Source: Mesorhizobium sp. WSM4306
Lineage (GTDB): Bacteria; Pseudomonadota; Alphaproteobacteria; Rhizobiales; Rhizobiaceae
Direction: 5' to 3'
Assembly: GCF_007003975.1 (NCBI RefSeq)
Contig: NZ_VFTC01000001.1
Span: forward strand, 124,001-188,000
DNA length: 64,000 nt
The position numbers and the translations under genes were made by a program. Shown piece by piece: positions 39,556 to 50,250 of this stretch; the first letter of the stretch is position 1, and each line of letters begins with the position of its first letter. Below the pieces are notes generated by a model. It did not search any database and was not told the DNA's origin. It saw only the letters and a list, made by a program, of their open reading frames with translations.

Positions 39556-39691
39556 CCGGTCAGGCCCTGCTGGTGTTTGAGAATCTCGGTTTGAGGCTAA
39601 TCTAGTCGTCCGCCGCACCGACTGCCAGCGAAACGACCCTCCGTCCCCAAAACTACCGCACGCGCCTCGCCTTGCCGGGAAATCCACGCGA

Positions 39692-40222
39692 TCAAGCAGG
39701 AACGTATGTCAGCCTGATTACGTCCTCATCAACGCGGTCGGTGGACACAAGGCGCAGCGGTGGCCTCGGGCCGGCGAAGAATGGCTTGCCGTGGCCAAGC
39801 ACGACGGGGTGGAGGTAGAGCCGGTATTCATCTATCAGGCCGAGGTCAGTGAGACTTCGCGCGAGATCCGGCCCGGAAACGGTAATCTCTCCAAGCAGCT
39901 GAGCCTTCAACCCGCGTACCACTCTCTCCAGGTCACCCTCGACCAAGGTCGCGTTGGGACCAACCAATCTCAGCGAACGCGATACGACCCATTTTGGTTG
40001 GCGCCGCCACGCCGTCGCGAAATCGCGTTGCGCCGTGCCCCATTCGGGACGGTCTTCGTCCCAGTACCGCATCGTCTCATACATGCGCCGGCCATACACA
40101 CTGCCGGCCAGGTCGCGCACGTGCCGGATCCAGTGATCGAACAGCGCGGGACTTGTCTTCATCTGATCATGATCGACATAGCCATCCAGGGACTGGTTCA
40201 TTCCAAAGACGAGCTTCGCCAT
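39692..40222 (-). CDS. DHFR/RibD C-terminal-domain family protein
   Basis: A 176-residue protein like the YyaP/YwjB dihydrofolate-reductase-fold family: LVFGMNQSLDGYVDHDQM, GSVYGRRMYETMRYW, GEITVSGPDLARSL and YRLYLHPVVLGHGKPFF. The NADPH-binding features are of the RibD C-terminal type. The reaction is not known. GTGGAG precedes the ATG at 40222. It lies 23 bases downstream of pccA on the same strand, so the two may be co-transcribed. Confidence 0.87.
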   Translation of the reverse strand: MAKLVFGMNQSLDGYVDHDQMKTSPALFDHWIRHVRDLAGSVYGRRMYETMRYWDEDRPEWGTAQRDFATAWRRQPKWVVSRSLRLVGPNATLVEGDLERVVRGLKAQLLGEITVSGPDLARSLTDLGLIDEYRLYLHPVVLGHGKPFFAGPRPPLRLVSTDRVDEDVIRLTYVPA

Positions 40223-40245
40223 GTCCAAATCTCCACGCTGAATTC

Positions 40246-42258
<2,013 letters not shown>

Positions 42259-42345
42259 CGAAGGCGTTTCCTCGGGTCTTTCGTCCTTCTTATGGGCTTC
42301 GGCAGCCGGGCTCAAGCACCGCCCGGCCGCGCACCCATCAAGACA

Positions 42346-42374
42346 CTTCCGGCACGTCAGGCCCGTGCCGGAAG
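42346..42374. promoter_or_regulatory. Inverted repeat in the pccA/adhC divergent spacer
   Basis: CTTCCGGCAC and GTGCCGGAAG form a perfect ten-base inverted repeat with a nine-base spacer. A second, smaller one (ATTTGG-TCG-CCAAAT) lies at 42419-42433. The region between pccA and the formaldehyde genes must carry both promoters; these are candidate regulator sites or hairpins. Confidence 0.45.
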
Positions 42375-42497
42375 ACGAAGGCCGGGCTCGCCGACGACTG
42401 GGCAAAGATTTGCGCCATATTTGGTCGCCAAATCGGGTTGAAACAGTATAAAAATCCTGAAAGCCTGAAGACCAATCGCCTTGGGAGGAACTGCCTG

Positions 42498-43625
42498 ATG
42501 AAAACCCGCGCCGCTGTCGCTGTCGCCGCCGGAAAGCCGCTTGAGATCATGGAGGTCGACCTCGACGGACCGCGCGAGGGCGAGGTGCTGGTCGAGATCA
42601 AGGCGACCGGCATCTGCCATACTGACGAGTTCACCCTGTCGGGCGCGGATCCCGAAGGCCTGTTCCCGGCGATCCTCGGCCATGAAGGCGCCGGTGTCGT
42701 CGTCGATGTCGGCAAGGGCGTCACGTCGGTCAAGAAGGGCGACCATGTCATCCCGCTCTATACGCCGGAATGCCGCCAGTGCCCCTCCTGCCTGTCGCGC
42801 AAGACCAATCTGTGCACCGCCATCCGCGCCACGCAGGGCCAAGGGCTGATGCCCGATGGGTCGTCGCGCTTCTCGGTCGGCAAGGACAAGATCTTCCACT
42901 ATATGGGCTGCTCGACCTTCTCGAACTTCACCGTGCTGCCCGAGATCGCGGTCGCCAAGGTCAATCCGGACGCTCCCTTCGACAAGATCTGCTACATCGG
43001 CTGCGGCGTCACCACCGGCATCGGCGCTGTCATCAACACCGCCAAGGTCGAGCAAGGCGCAACCGCCGTCGTCTTCGGTCTCGGCGGCATCGGCTTGAAC
43101 GTCATCCAGGGCCTGAAGCTCGCCGGCGCCGACATGATAATTGGCGTTGACCTGAACAACGACAAGAAGGCATGGGGCGAACGTTTCGGCATGACGCATT
43201 TCGTCAATCCGAAGGAGATCGACGGCGACATCGTCCCTCACCTCGTCAACATGACCAAGCGCGGCGCCGACCAGATCGGCGGCGCCGACTACACATTCGA
43301 CTGCACCGGCAACACCAAGGTGATGCGCCAGGCGCTGGAAGCCTCGCATCGCGGCTGGGGCAAGTCGGTCATCATCGGCGTCGCCGGCGCTGGCCAGGAG
43401 ATTTCGACCCGGCCGTTCCAGCTCGTCACCGGCCGCACCTGGATGGGCACGGCCTTTGGCGGCGCGCGCGGCCGCACCGACGTGCCGAAGATCGTCGACT
43501 GGTACATGGACGGCAAAATCCAGATCGACCCGATGATCACCCATCTGCTGAAGCTGGAAGACATCAACAAGGGCTTCGACCTCATGCATGAGGGCAAGTC
43601 GATCCGAAGCGTAGTGGTTTACTGA
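42498..43625 (+). CDS. adhC: S-(hydroxymethyl)glutathione dehydrogenase (class III ADH)
   Basis: A 375-residue zinc-dependent dehydrogenase. Catalytic zinc ligands are in TGICHTDEF and LGHEGAGVV, the structural zinc in [16 protein letters not shown], and the NAD+ fold in [13 protein letters not shown]. It oxidises S-(hydroxymethyl)glutathione to S-formylglutathione in glutathione-dependent formaldehyde detoxification, and can reduce S-nitrosoglutathione. GGGAGGAACTGCCTG gives a good ribosome binding site for the ATG at 42498. It is in an operon with gfa. Other names: frmA, flhA. Confidence 0.96.
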   Translation: MKTRAAVAVAAGKPLEIMEVDLDGPREGEVLVEIKATGICHTDEFTLSGADPEGLFPAILGHEGAGVVVDVGKGVTSVKKGDHVIPLYTPECRQCPSCLSRKTNLCTAIRATQGQGLMPDGSSRFSVGKDKIFHYMGCSTFSNFTVLPEIAVAKVNPDAPFDKICYIGCGVTTGIGAVINTAKVEQGATAVVFGLGGIGLNVIQGLKLAGADMIIGVDLNNDKKAWGERFGMTHFVNPKEIDGDIVPHLVNMTKRGADQIGGADYTFDCTGNTKVMRQALEASHRGWGKSVIIGVAGAGQEISTRPFQLVTGRTWMGTAFGGARGRTDVPKIVDWYMDGKIQIDPMITHLLKLEDINKGFDLMHEGKSIRSVVVY

Positions 43626-43691
43626 GGAGAAAAGCCGCCGACCGAAGGGCCAGCGACTGAAGTTGCACGGGTTCAACAAGGGAGGAAGAAA

Positions 43692-44261
43692 ATGCCGGAA
43701 AAACTGCATCCGAAAATCGACAATGGCTTGCCTAGGGAAAGCGCGAGCTTTGCCGGCGGCACGCTGGTCTGCGCCTGCACCAGCAAGCCGGTGAAGGTAA
43801 AGGTCAAGGGCCAGATCGCCCATAACCACGCCTGCGGCTGCACGAAGTGCTGGAAACCAGAAGGCGCGGTGTTCTCGGTCGTGGCGGTCGCCGGCACCGG
43901 CGACGTCACCGTCACCGAGAACGGCGACAAGCTGAAGGTGGTTGATCCCTCAGCGCTCATCCAGCGCCATGCCTGCACCGGCTGTGGCGTCCACATGCAT
44001 GGCCCGGTCGAGCGCGATCATCCGTTCAAGGGCCTGACCTTCATCCATCCGGAGCGTTTCCAGGAGGACGGCTGGTCACCGCCCGGCTTCACCGCTTTCG
44101 TGTCGTCGATCATCGAATCCGGTGTCGACCCCAAGCGGATGGACGGCATTCGCGGCCAGCTGAAGTCGATCGGGCTCGAGCCTTATGACTGCCTCAACCC
44201 CGGTCTGATGGACTATATCGCCACCTGGACGGCGAAGAAATCGGGCGCGCTGCCGGCCTGA
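43692..44261 (+). CDS. gfa: S-(hydroxymethyl)glutathione synthase (Gfa)
   Basis: A 189-residue protein of the full-length Gfa type. Zinc-binding cysteines are in [28 protein letters not shown] and [13 protein letters not shown]. It has been proposed to speed the joining of formaldehyde with glutathione, giving the substrate of the dehydrogenase upstream; later work has questioned a true catalytic role in some species. GGGAGG precedes the ATG. Its place just after adhC fits the pathway well. Confidence 0.94.
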   Translation: MPEKLHPKIDNGLPRESASFAGGTLVCACTSKPVKVKVKGQIAHNHACGCTKCWKPEGAVFSVVAVAGTGDVTVTENGDKLKVVDPSALIQRHACTGCGVHMHGPVERDHPFKGLTFIHPERFQEDGWSPPGFTAFVSSIIESGVDPKRMDGIRGQLKSIGLEPYDCLNPGLMDYIATWTAKKSGALPA

Positions 44262-44272
44262 ATGAAAACGAG

Positions 44273-44297
44273 AGGGCTGGCTTGCGACGCTAGCCCT
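44273..44297 (+). terminator. Hairpin after gfa, possible terminator
   Basis: AGGGCTGGC and GCTAGCCCT pair over nine positions (one G-T) around a seven-base loop, 11 bases after the gfa stop. The following bases are TCTCCCC rather than a T-tract, so it is a weak terminator at best. Confidence 0.4.
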
Positions 44298-44334
44298 TCT
44301 CCCCAGGCCACCGCGTATTGCTACCGGGTAGTTG

Positions 44335-44664
44335 ATGAATCTCAGGGGCTTCAAAAACTGGAAGTTGAAGCTCCGCCATGGGCGGGTGAGAACCGACTTT
44401 CATCACTACACGCTGCTGGCCGACGGCGAAGTGGTGTCTCCAAACGCGGAGTACGGAACTGCCGACGCGGGACCCGCCTTCTTTGGCATGAGCGTCTGGG
44501 CTTATAACTCTGATCAAGCGACCGATATGATCCGCACCATCGGCCTACATGTCGGATTTGCTTGTACTGGGAAAATCTACGTCTATGACACCGAGGCCGA
44601 GGAACCGCCCGGCGCCGAGCCGCGCGGTTATAATTTGAAGTTCACACGCTATGAACGCGACTAG
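44335..44664 (+). CDS. Small hypothetical protein
   Basis: A 109-residue protein beginning MNLRGFKNWKLKLRHGRVRT. It shows a compact, beta-rich pattern (YTLLADGEVVSPNAEYG, FFGMSVWAYNSDQATDMI, GKIYVYDTEAEEP) and no signal peptide. I do not recognise a family. The last 14 bases overlap the YaiI-family gene, so the two are probably co-translated. Base use is like its neighbours. Confidence 0.65.
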   Translation: MNLRGFKNWKLKLRHGRVRTDFHHYTLLADGEVVSPNAEYGTADAGPAFFGMSVWAYNSDQATDMIRTIGLHVGFACTGKIYVYDTEAEEPPGAEPRGYNLKFTRYERD

Positions 44665-45133
44665 TGTCGACCCTCCCCAGATCTACGTCGACGCCGACGC
44701 CTGCCCGGTGAAAGCCGAGGTCGAAAAGGTCGCCGAGCGCCATGGCGTCGTCGTCACTTACGTCTCCAATGGCGGGCTTCGTCCCTCGCGCGATCCGATG
44801 ATCCGCAACGTCGTCGTCTCCAAGGGTGCTGACGCCGCCGACGACTGGATTGTCGACAACGCAAAATCCAACGACATCGTGATTACCGCCGACATCCCGC
44901 TTGCTGCCCGCGCCGTGGCGCTCGGCGCGCATGTGCTTGGGCCCACCGGGCGCCCGTTCACGCCCGAAACCATCGGCATGGCGGTGGCGATGCGCGATTT
45001 GAAGCAGCATTTGCGCGAGACCGGCGAGAGCAAGGGCTACAATGCCAGCTTTGCGCCGCAGGACCGTTCGCGCTTTCTCGGCGAACTCGATCGCATCTTG
45101 CGGCGAGCGCTGAAATCCGTCACACCGGGCTAG
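44651..45133 (+). CDS. UPF0178/YaiI-YqxD family protein
   Basis: A 160-residue PIN-like protein with the family signature IYVDADACPVKAEVEKVAER, ADDWIVDNAKSNDIVITAD and ALGPTGRPFTPETIG-like HVLGPTGRPFT. The acidic residues in DADACP and DDWIV/ITAD resemble a nuclease active site, but no activity has been shown for this family. Overlaps the preceding gene by 14 bases. Confidence 0.92.
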   Translation: MNATSVDPPQIYVDADACPVKAEVEKVAERHGVVVTYVSNGGLRPSRDPMIRNVVVSKGADAADDWIVDNAKSNDIVITADIPLAARAVALGAHVLGPTGRPFTPETIGMAVAMRDLKQHLRETGESKGYNASFAPQDRSRFLGELDRILRRALKSVTPG

Positions 45134-45156
45134 AAACGGCTCCAGGGCGCCGGGCC

Positions 45157-45846
45157 ATGACGACAGACATCCCGATCACGAACCCGCTGCACCGGCACAA
45201 GCAATTCCTGGTGTCGGCCTGTGTCGGCCTGCCGGCATTGGTTATCGCGCTGATTGCGGGCTTGCCGCTTGCCTATTCCGTCTCGATCGCTGCCGACGCC
45301 TTTTTCGTCGTCTTCATCGCACTCGTCCTCGCCAAGATGCCGCTGCTGTCCGGTCGCTATCTCAGCAAGAATGCGCGCGAGGTCGACCTGCCGGTGCTGG
45401 GCATCTTTGCCATTACGCTGGGCGTCGTCGCCATCGCCATTATCCTATTGTTTCTGCTGATCAATCATAAGGGGCGTGACCCTATCGAGCTTGGCGTCGC
45501 CATGCTGTCGATCCCGCTCGGCTGGTTCACCATCCACTCCCTGGCGGCGCTTCACTATGCTCATGTCTACTGGATGGACGGCGACGCGATCGATGCCGAG
45601 ACCAAGAAGAAGATGCCGGTCAGCGGGCTCGATTTTCCCGGCAGCAAACGGCCGGATGGCTGGGATTTCCTCTACTTCGCGACGGTGATCGGCATGACCG
45701 CGCAGACCGCCGACACAGCGATAACCACCTCGCATATGCGCCGCGTCGTGCTTGTCCACTCGATCCTGTCGTTCTTCTTCAACACCGTCATCGTCGCTGC
45801 CGTGGTCAACTTGGCCGTCAGCCTCGGCAATTCGGGTCCGCAATAA
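45157..45846 (+). CDS. DUF1345 membrane protein
   Basis: A 229-residue protein with five or more membrane helices and the DUF1345 core: LPLAYSVSIAADAFFVVF, GWFTIHSLAALHYAHVYW, DFLYFATVIGMTAQTADTAI and VLVHSILSFFFNTVIVAA. Function unknown. It lies 23 bases after the YaiI-family gene and 108 bases ahead of the cytochrome b gene; whether it works with either is not clear. Confidence 0.9.
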   Translation: MTTDIPITNPLHRHKQFLVSACVGLPALVIALIAGLPLAYSVSIAADAFFVVFIALVLAKMPLLSGRYLSKNAREVDLPVLGIFAITLGVVAIAIILLFLLINHKGRDPIELGVAMLSIPLGWFTIHSLAALHYAHVYWMDGDAIDAETKKKMPVSGLDFPGSKRPDGWDFLYFATVIGMTAQTADTAITTSHMRRVVLVHSILSFFFNTVIVAAVVNLAVSLGNSGPQ

Positions 45847-45954
45847 GAATCTGCCCGTAATAAAAACGTGATCGCATGAAACATCGCTTTCGGTAGCGAC
45901 GTATTGGGAGGAGAACGACAAGCGCGAGATCGCGCAGCCAGGAGACCAGGAAAC

Positions 45955-46836
45955 ATGGAATCCGTTGCCATGACCCAGCCCAGCATCGGGCCTGATGCCA
46001 CTACGCCGAAGGATACGACGCTGATCTACCGGCAATCGCGCTGGACGCGTCTGACGCACTGGCTGTGGGCCATTTCGCTGTTCTTCATGCTTTTGTCTGG
46101 CCTGCAAATCTTCGGCGCCCGCCCGCAGCTCTATATCGGCAAGCAGTCCGGCTTCGGCTACAACAACACTGTCTTTGCCATCGGCGCCGAAAACACCGCG
46201 ACCGGGCCGCGCGGCTACACCGAAATCTTCGGCCATCGCTTCGACACCACCGGCGTGCTCGGCTGGTCGGGGCCAGCGGGACAGCAGACGTCACGCGCCT
46301 TCCCGTCCTGGGCAACGATCCCGTCCTACTACGACCTCGGCACCGCCCGCGTCGTGCATTTCTTCTTCGCCTGGATACTGACCACCACCCTGGTCGTCTG
46401 GCTAGTCGCCAGCCTGGTCAACGGCCATCTGCGCCGAGATCTGGCGCCGCGGCTGGACGACATCAAGCGGCTGCCGCAGGACATCATCGACCACGCCAAG
46501 CTGAGGTTTCACCACACCCGCGAATACAACACGCTGCAGAAAATGGCCTATGGCGGCGTGCTGTTCGTGTTGTTACCGCTGATGATCATCACCGGTCTTG
46601 CGATGTCGCCAAGCATGAACTCGGTGCTGCCCTGGCTCAATGAGGTGCTCGGCGGAAGGCAGACAGCGCGCACCATCCATTTCACGGTGATGGTGCTGCT
46701 GGTCGGATTTTTCATCATCCACATGCTGATGATCCTCGCTGCCGGCCCGATCAACGAACTGCGTTCGATCATCACCGGCTGGTACCGCACCGACCCGCCG
46801 GCGCATGGTGACGAAGCCTCGAAGAGGAGCGCCTGA
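45955..46836 (+). CDS. Cytochrome b/b561-type membrane subunit
   Basis: A 293-residue protein with about four membrane helices. Candidate haem-ligand histidines lie in WTRLTHWLWAISLFFMLLSG, VVHFFFAWILTTTLVVWL and RTIHFTVMVLLVGFFIIHML. A loop of about 70 residues after helix 1 (around GYNNTVFAIGAENTATGP) is probably periplasmic. One base separates its stop from the start of the molybdopterin protein, so it should pass electrons between that enzyme and the quinone pool or another carrier. AGGA precedes the ATG at 45955; a second ATG lies at 45970. Confidence 0.87.
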   Translation: MESVAMTQPSIGPDATTPKDTTLIYRQSRWTRLTHWLWAISLFFMLLSGLQIFGARPQLYIGKQSGFGYNNTVFAIGAENTATGPRGYTEIFGHRFDTTGVLGWSGPAGQQTSRAFPSWATIPSYYDLGTARVVHFFFAWILTTTLVVWLVASLVNGHLRRDLAPRLDDIKRLPQDIIDHAKLRFHHTREYNTLQKMAYGGVLFVLLPLMIITGLAMSPSMNSVLPWLNEVLGGRQTARTIHFTVMVLLVGFFIIHMLMILAAGPINELRSIITGWYRTDPPAHGDEASKRSA

Positions 46837-46837
46837 C

Positions 46838-47629
46838 ATGGCCAAATTCCAGATCAGCCGCAGAAAGTTCCTGACCGGCGCCAGCCTCGGTGTTTCCGGC
46901 ATCATGCTGTCGGGCTGCGATGCCTTTGATAGCCAGCTCGGCATGGGCGACGGCCTACGCAGCTTCCTCGAAAACGCCAACGGCCTGACCTATCGGGCGC
47001 AGCGCCTGCTGGCCGGTCGCGACGCGCTGGCGCCGGAGTTTTCCGAGGCCGACATTCGCCAGCCGCAGCGGCCGAATGGCGTCACCGCGCCCGACGACGA
47101 CACCTACAAAGGCCTGCTCGCCAACAATTTCGCCGATTGGCGTTTGGAAGTGACGGGCCTGGTTGAAAAGCCGCTCTCGCTCAGCCGCGAGCAGTTGCAG
47201 AACATGCCGAGCCGCACCCAGATCACCCGGCATGACTGCGTCGAAGGCTGGAGCTGCATCGCCAAATGGACCGGAACGCCGCTGTCGCTGGTGCTCGACC
47301 AGGCCGTGGTCAAGCCTGAGGCCCGCTACGTCATGTTCCATTGCCTGGACACGATCGACCGCAGCCTCTCCGGCGAGATCAAATATTACGGCACCATCGA
47401 CCTGATCGATGCCCGCCATCCGCAGACGATCCTGGCCTATGGCTTGAACGGCAAACCGCTGCCGGTCGAAAACGGCGCGCCGCTGCGCGTGCGCGTCGAG
47501 CGCCAGCTCGGCTACAAGATGCCGAAATATCTCTACAAGATCGAACTGGTCGACAGTTTCACCAATGTCGGTGGCGGCCGCGGCGGCTATTGGGAGGACA
47601 ATGGCTACGACTGGTATGGCGGGATTTGA
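46838..47629 (+). CDS. Tat-exported molybdopterin-dependent oxidoreductase, probable lipoprotein
   Basis: A 263-residue sulfite-oxidase-fold protein. The N-terminus has the twin-arginine motif SRRKFLTGAS followed by GIMLSGCDA, which could serve as a lipobox and tether the protein to the membrane. The Mo-binding Cys is in RHDCVEGWSCIAKWTGTPL, and YVMFHCLDTIDRSLSG and GYKMPKYLYKIELVD match the fold. It resembles MsrP/YedY-type proteins but its partner is a b561-type cytochrome, not MsrQ. Substrate unknown; sulfite or sulfoxides are guesses. Confidence 0.87.
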   Translation: MAKFQISRRKFLTGASLGVSGIMLSGCDAFDSQLGMGDGLRSFLENANGLTYRAQRLLAGRDALAPEFSEADIRQPQRPNGVTAPDDDTYKGLLANNFADWRLEVTGLVEKPLSLSREQLQNMPSRTQITRHDCVEGWSCIAKWTGTPLSLVLDQAVVKPEARYVMFHCLDTIDRSLSGEIKYYGTIDLIDARHPQTILAYGLNGKPLPVENGAPLRVRVERQLGYKMPKYLYKIELVDSFTNVGGGRGGYWEDNGYDWYGGI

Positions 47630-47648
47630 TTGAGCCTGCCGATCGAGT

Positions 47649-48650
47649 TCACGCAACCTTGTCGAGCAGTGGCTTGAGCGCCGGGTGAATCTCCGGCGAG
47701 GCATGCTTGATCAGAGTCAGCAGCGCGCGTTCATTGTCGTGCAGCGGGCGGTGGGTGCCGATACGCTCGGCCAGCCATTTCGCCTCGCCGGCATCGATCG
47801 TTTCGGCACGGCGCGCTAACGCTTCGGCAGCCCGGTTCTTCGATTCCCACTCGGCCTCGATATCGCCGGGCGAACGATAGGCCTCCATGATGCCGGCGAG
47901 CCCGCCCGACACCATCCGGCTGAAAAAGCCGCCAATCTCAGACTCGGCCTGTTCGAAGAAGCTGTCACGGCGCAAGGCAGCCTCGCGCGTCGGCGCTTCG
48001 TAGCCGGCCGAACACATGACGAAATTGGCGAGCGCCTTGACGAACAGCTCGTTCCAGGACGGATCGTTGTCGGCGGCGGAAGTCTGCTCGTTGATCCTGA
48101 ACAGCACCTCGGCCTCGGGGCGGGTGATGGCAATGTTACCGTCGCCGCCATAGGCATAGAGGATGCGGCGCAACAGATCGACTTCGGCCTTGGCGACCAG
48201 CCCGGGAACCAGCGCGCCACCTGATATCAGCGGTCCCTTGCCATCCACAACGGCATGGGCGACCTGTTCCAGCGCATAGGCGGACAGCCGGCCCGGCGAC
48301 GATTTCGCCCTCTCCAGCACATGCACCAGGAGCTCCAGCTCGGTGAGACTATCGACCATCCCGTCGCGCGAGATTGTCCGGATCAACCAGTCGGCATTGT
48401 CCTCGGAAATGTAGCCCGCCGGCTTTTCCTGGTGCACGATATAATCCGTGACGGCCTCGACGAAGAATTCAGGCCATTCCGGGGATTTGTCCCTGGCCGT
48501 GGCGTCAAGCGCGAACAGCGCCTCGGCCTCACCGCGGCTCACCACGCCATCGGCGAACACTTCGCGGCGCAACATGACGACATCTTCCGCCGTGATGCGA
48601 TCTTTCGAAGTCAGCCCCGCCCCCGGTGCGCTCTGGATCCGTTCGCTCAT
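47649..48650 (-). CDS. TerB-like helical protein with internal duplication
   Basis: A 333-residue soluble protein made of two related halves. ITAEDVVMLRREVFADGVVS...SPEWPEFFVEAVTDYIV (residues about 20-72) matches KAEVDLLRRILYAYGGDGNI...DPSWNELFVKALANFVM (about 155-212), and each is followed by a second helical unit (EDNADWLIRTISRDGMVD and AGEAKWLAERIGTHRPLHDN). The pattern recalls TerB/DjlA-type helical domains. No catalytic motif is visible. Convergent with the Mo-oxidoreductase, 19 bases away, and divergent from the glycine riboswitch. Confidence 0.75.
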   Translation of the reverse strand: MSERIQSAPGAGLTSKDRITAEDVVMLRREVFADGVVSRGEAEALFALDATARDKSPEWPEFFVEAVTDYIVHQEKPAGYISEDNADWLIRTISRDGMVDSLTELELLVHVLERAKSSPGRLSAYALEQVAHAVVDGKGPLISGGALVPGLVAKAEVDLLRRILYAYGGDGNIAITRPEAEVLFRINEQTSAADNDPSWNELFVKALANFVMCSAGYEAPTREAALRRDSFFEQAESEIGGFFSRMVSGGLAGIMEAYRSPGDIEAEWESKNRAAEALARRAETIDAGEAKWLAERIGTHRPLHDNERALLTLIKHASPEIHPALKPLLDKVA

Positions 48651-48911
48651 CTGTCAATCCCGTCCGCCGTGCCCAACGCAGTTGCCCACCAAACTATCAG
48701 CAGTGTCTTGAAAAACCGGAAAACGGCGTGGTTAGCGAAGACTTGTCGGCAAATGCATGTCGCCCAAAAGTGTGCAGCGGTTTTGGGGAGAACGACATGC
48801 ATCAAACCAAACATCTAAAGCGCGACGCGCCTTAGATGTCGCTGGCAGGTGACAACGTGTCGCCGACAAGCTATGGATGGCGCGTCGAGGGCTCAGGGTC
48901 TGAGTCCTACC

Positions 48912-49094
48912 TGTTTGCGGGAGAGAGCAGCGCGAGCTGCCGCCGAAGGGGAAATCGCCCGAAATCTCTCAGGCAAAAGAACCGTAGACGGGAAAGACAC
49001 TCTGGAAAGTCGGGGCTTGCCCCCGCGCCGAAGGTGTAAGCGTCGCCGACAGAGTTCCGGTTGCGCGAGTCTCTCAGGCTTCAGACAGAGGGGC
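48912..49094 (+). ncRNA. Tandem glycine riboswitch
   Basis: Two glycine aptamers lie in tandem in front of gcvT. The first (about 48912-48992) contains GCGGGAGAGAGC, GCCGCCGAAGGGG and ATCTCTCAGGCAAAAGAACCG; the second (about 48993-49094) contains CACTCTGGAAAG, CGCCGAAGGTGTAAGCG and GTCTCTCAGGCTTCAGACAGAGGGG. These CCGAAGG and CTCTCAGGC blocks are the family signature. Binding of glycine should turn on the glycine cleavage genes. The leader ends 49 bases before the gcvT start, so control may be of translation or of termination. Confidence 0.93.
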
Positions 49095-49143
49095 ACGGAC
49101 TGGTCGCCAGCAGCGGCCGATTGCGTGCGACTCTGGAGATGAC

Positions 49144-50244
49144 ATGACGGGCGACGATACCAAACACCTTCCCCTCGAGGACCTGCACACCGCCGTCGGC
49201 GCGCGCTTTGGCGCCTTTGCCGGCTGGTCGATGCCGCTGACCTATCCGGCCGGCGTCATGAAGGAGCACCTCCACACCCGCGAACATGCCGGCCTGTTTG
49301 ACATTTCGCATATGAAGCTGTTCGAAGTCAGCGGCCCGGGCGTTGTCGCGCTCTTGAACCGCGCCTGCCCGCTCGATGCCGGCGCGCTCGGGATTTCGCA
49401 GTCCAAATACACCTTTTTCCTCAACGAAGCCGCCGGGATCATCGATGACCTGATCGTCACCCGGCTCGGCGATACCAGGTTCATGGTGGTCGCCAACGCC
49501 GGCAATGCTGTCGAGGACGAGAAGCATTTGCGCGCGCTGGCCGCGGATTTCGATGTGAAGGTCGAGGCGCTTGACCGCGTCTTTCTCGCCATCCAGGGGC
49601 CCGAAGCCTGGGCCGCTCTGTCCCGCGCCGGCATCGAGACCGGCTCGCTGCTGTTCATGCACGGCATCGAGCCGAAGCAGAACTGGTTCATGAGCCGCTC
49701 CGGTTACACCGGCGAGGACGGATTCGAGATCGGCCTGCCGGAAGCGGATGCGCGGACTCTGGTCGCAAAATTGCTCGAAGATGAGCGTGTGCTGTGGATC
49801 GGCCTTGCCGCCCGCGACTCGCTGCGGCTGGAGGCCGGGCTCTGCCTGCATGGCCAGGACATTACGCCGGAAGTCGATCCGGCCAGTGCCGGCCTGATGT
49901 GGGCGATCCCCAAGGATCTCCGTGCCAGCGGATCCTTCATCGGTGCCGACGCCTTGCGGGCGATCCTAGAGCGTGGCGCGGCGCAAAAGCGCGTCGGCCT
50001 GAAGCCGGAAGGCCGCCAGCCGGTGCGCGCCGGCGCTGCCCTGTTCGACGCCGACGGCAATCCGGCCGGCCATGTCACATCAGGCGGCTTCGGCCCTTCG
50101 GCCGGCCACCCCGTCGCCATGGGATACGCGTCAACTCCCCTGGCCAAGCCAGGGACAAAACTCTTCGCCGACGTTCGCGGGACGAAAATCCCGATCGATA
50201 TCAGTTCCTTGCCCTTCACTCCTCATCGCTACCGCAAAGGATAA
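49144..50244 (+). CDS. gcvT: Glycine cleavage system T protein (aminomethyltransferase)
   Basis: A 366-residue GcvT with YPAGVMKEHLHTREHAGLFD, the tetrahydrofolate-binding FMVVANAGNAVEDEKHL and SRSGYTGEDGFEIGLP, and the C-terminal GHVTSGGFGPSAGHPVAMGY. It transfers the methylene group from the H-protein arm to tetrahydrofolate and frees ammonia. It is the first gene of the riboswitch-controlled operon; gcvH follows after six bases. Confidence 0.97.
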   Translation: MTGDDTKHLPLEDLHTAVGARFGAFAGWSMPLTYPAGVMKEHLHTREHAGLFDISHMKLFEVSGPGVVALLNRACPLDAGALGISQSKYTFFLNEAAGIIDDLIVTRLGDTRFMVVANAGNAVEDEKHLRALAADFDVKVEALDRVFLAIQGPEAWAALSRAGIETGSLLFMHGIEPKQNWFMSRSGYTGEDGFEIGLPEADARTLVAKLLEDERVLWIGLAARDSLRLEAGLCLHGQDITPEVDPASAGLMWAIPKDLRASGSFIGADALRAILERGAAQKRVGLKPEGRQPVRAGAALFDADGNPAGHVTSGGFGPSAGHPVAMGYASTPLAKPGTKLFADVRGTKIPIDISSLPFTPHRYRKG

Positions 50245-50250
50245 ATCCCG

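Noticed and set aside
35989-39594. A very long open frame (about 1200 codons) on the plus strand opposite dnaE
   Set aside because: It mirrors dnaE codon for codon, is rich in His, Arg and Gln as antisense frames of high-GC genes are, and has no recognisable domain; dnaE on the other strand is certain. Similar antisense frames opposite mfd, pccA, glmS, gcvP and the tad genes were dropped for the same reason.
44281-44310. Stretch CCCTTCTCCCCAGG resembling part of the palindromic element at 26.4 kb
   Set aside because: The match is limited to about 14 bases of low complexity and lacks the inverted partner; at most a remnant.
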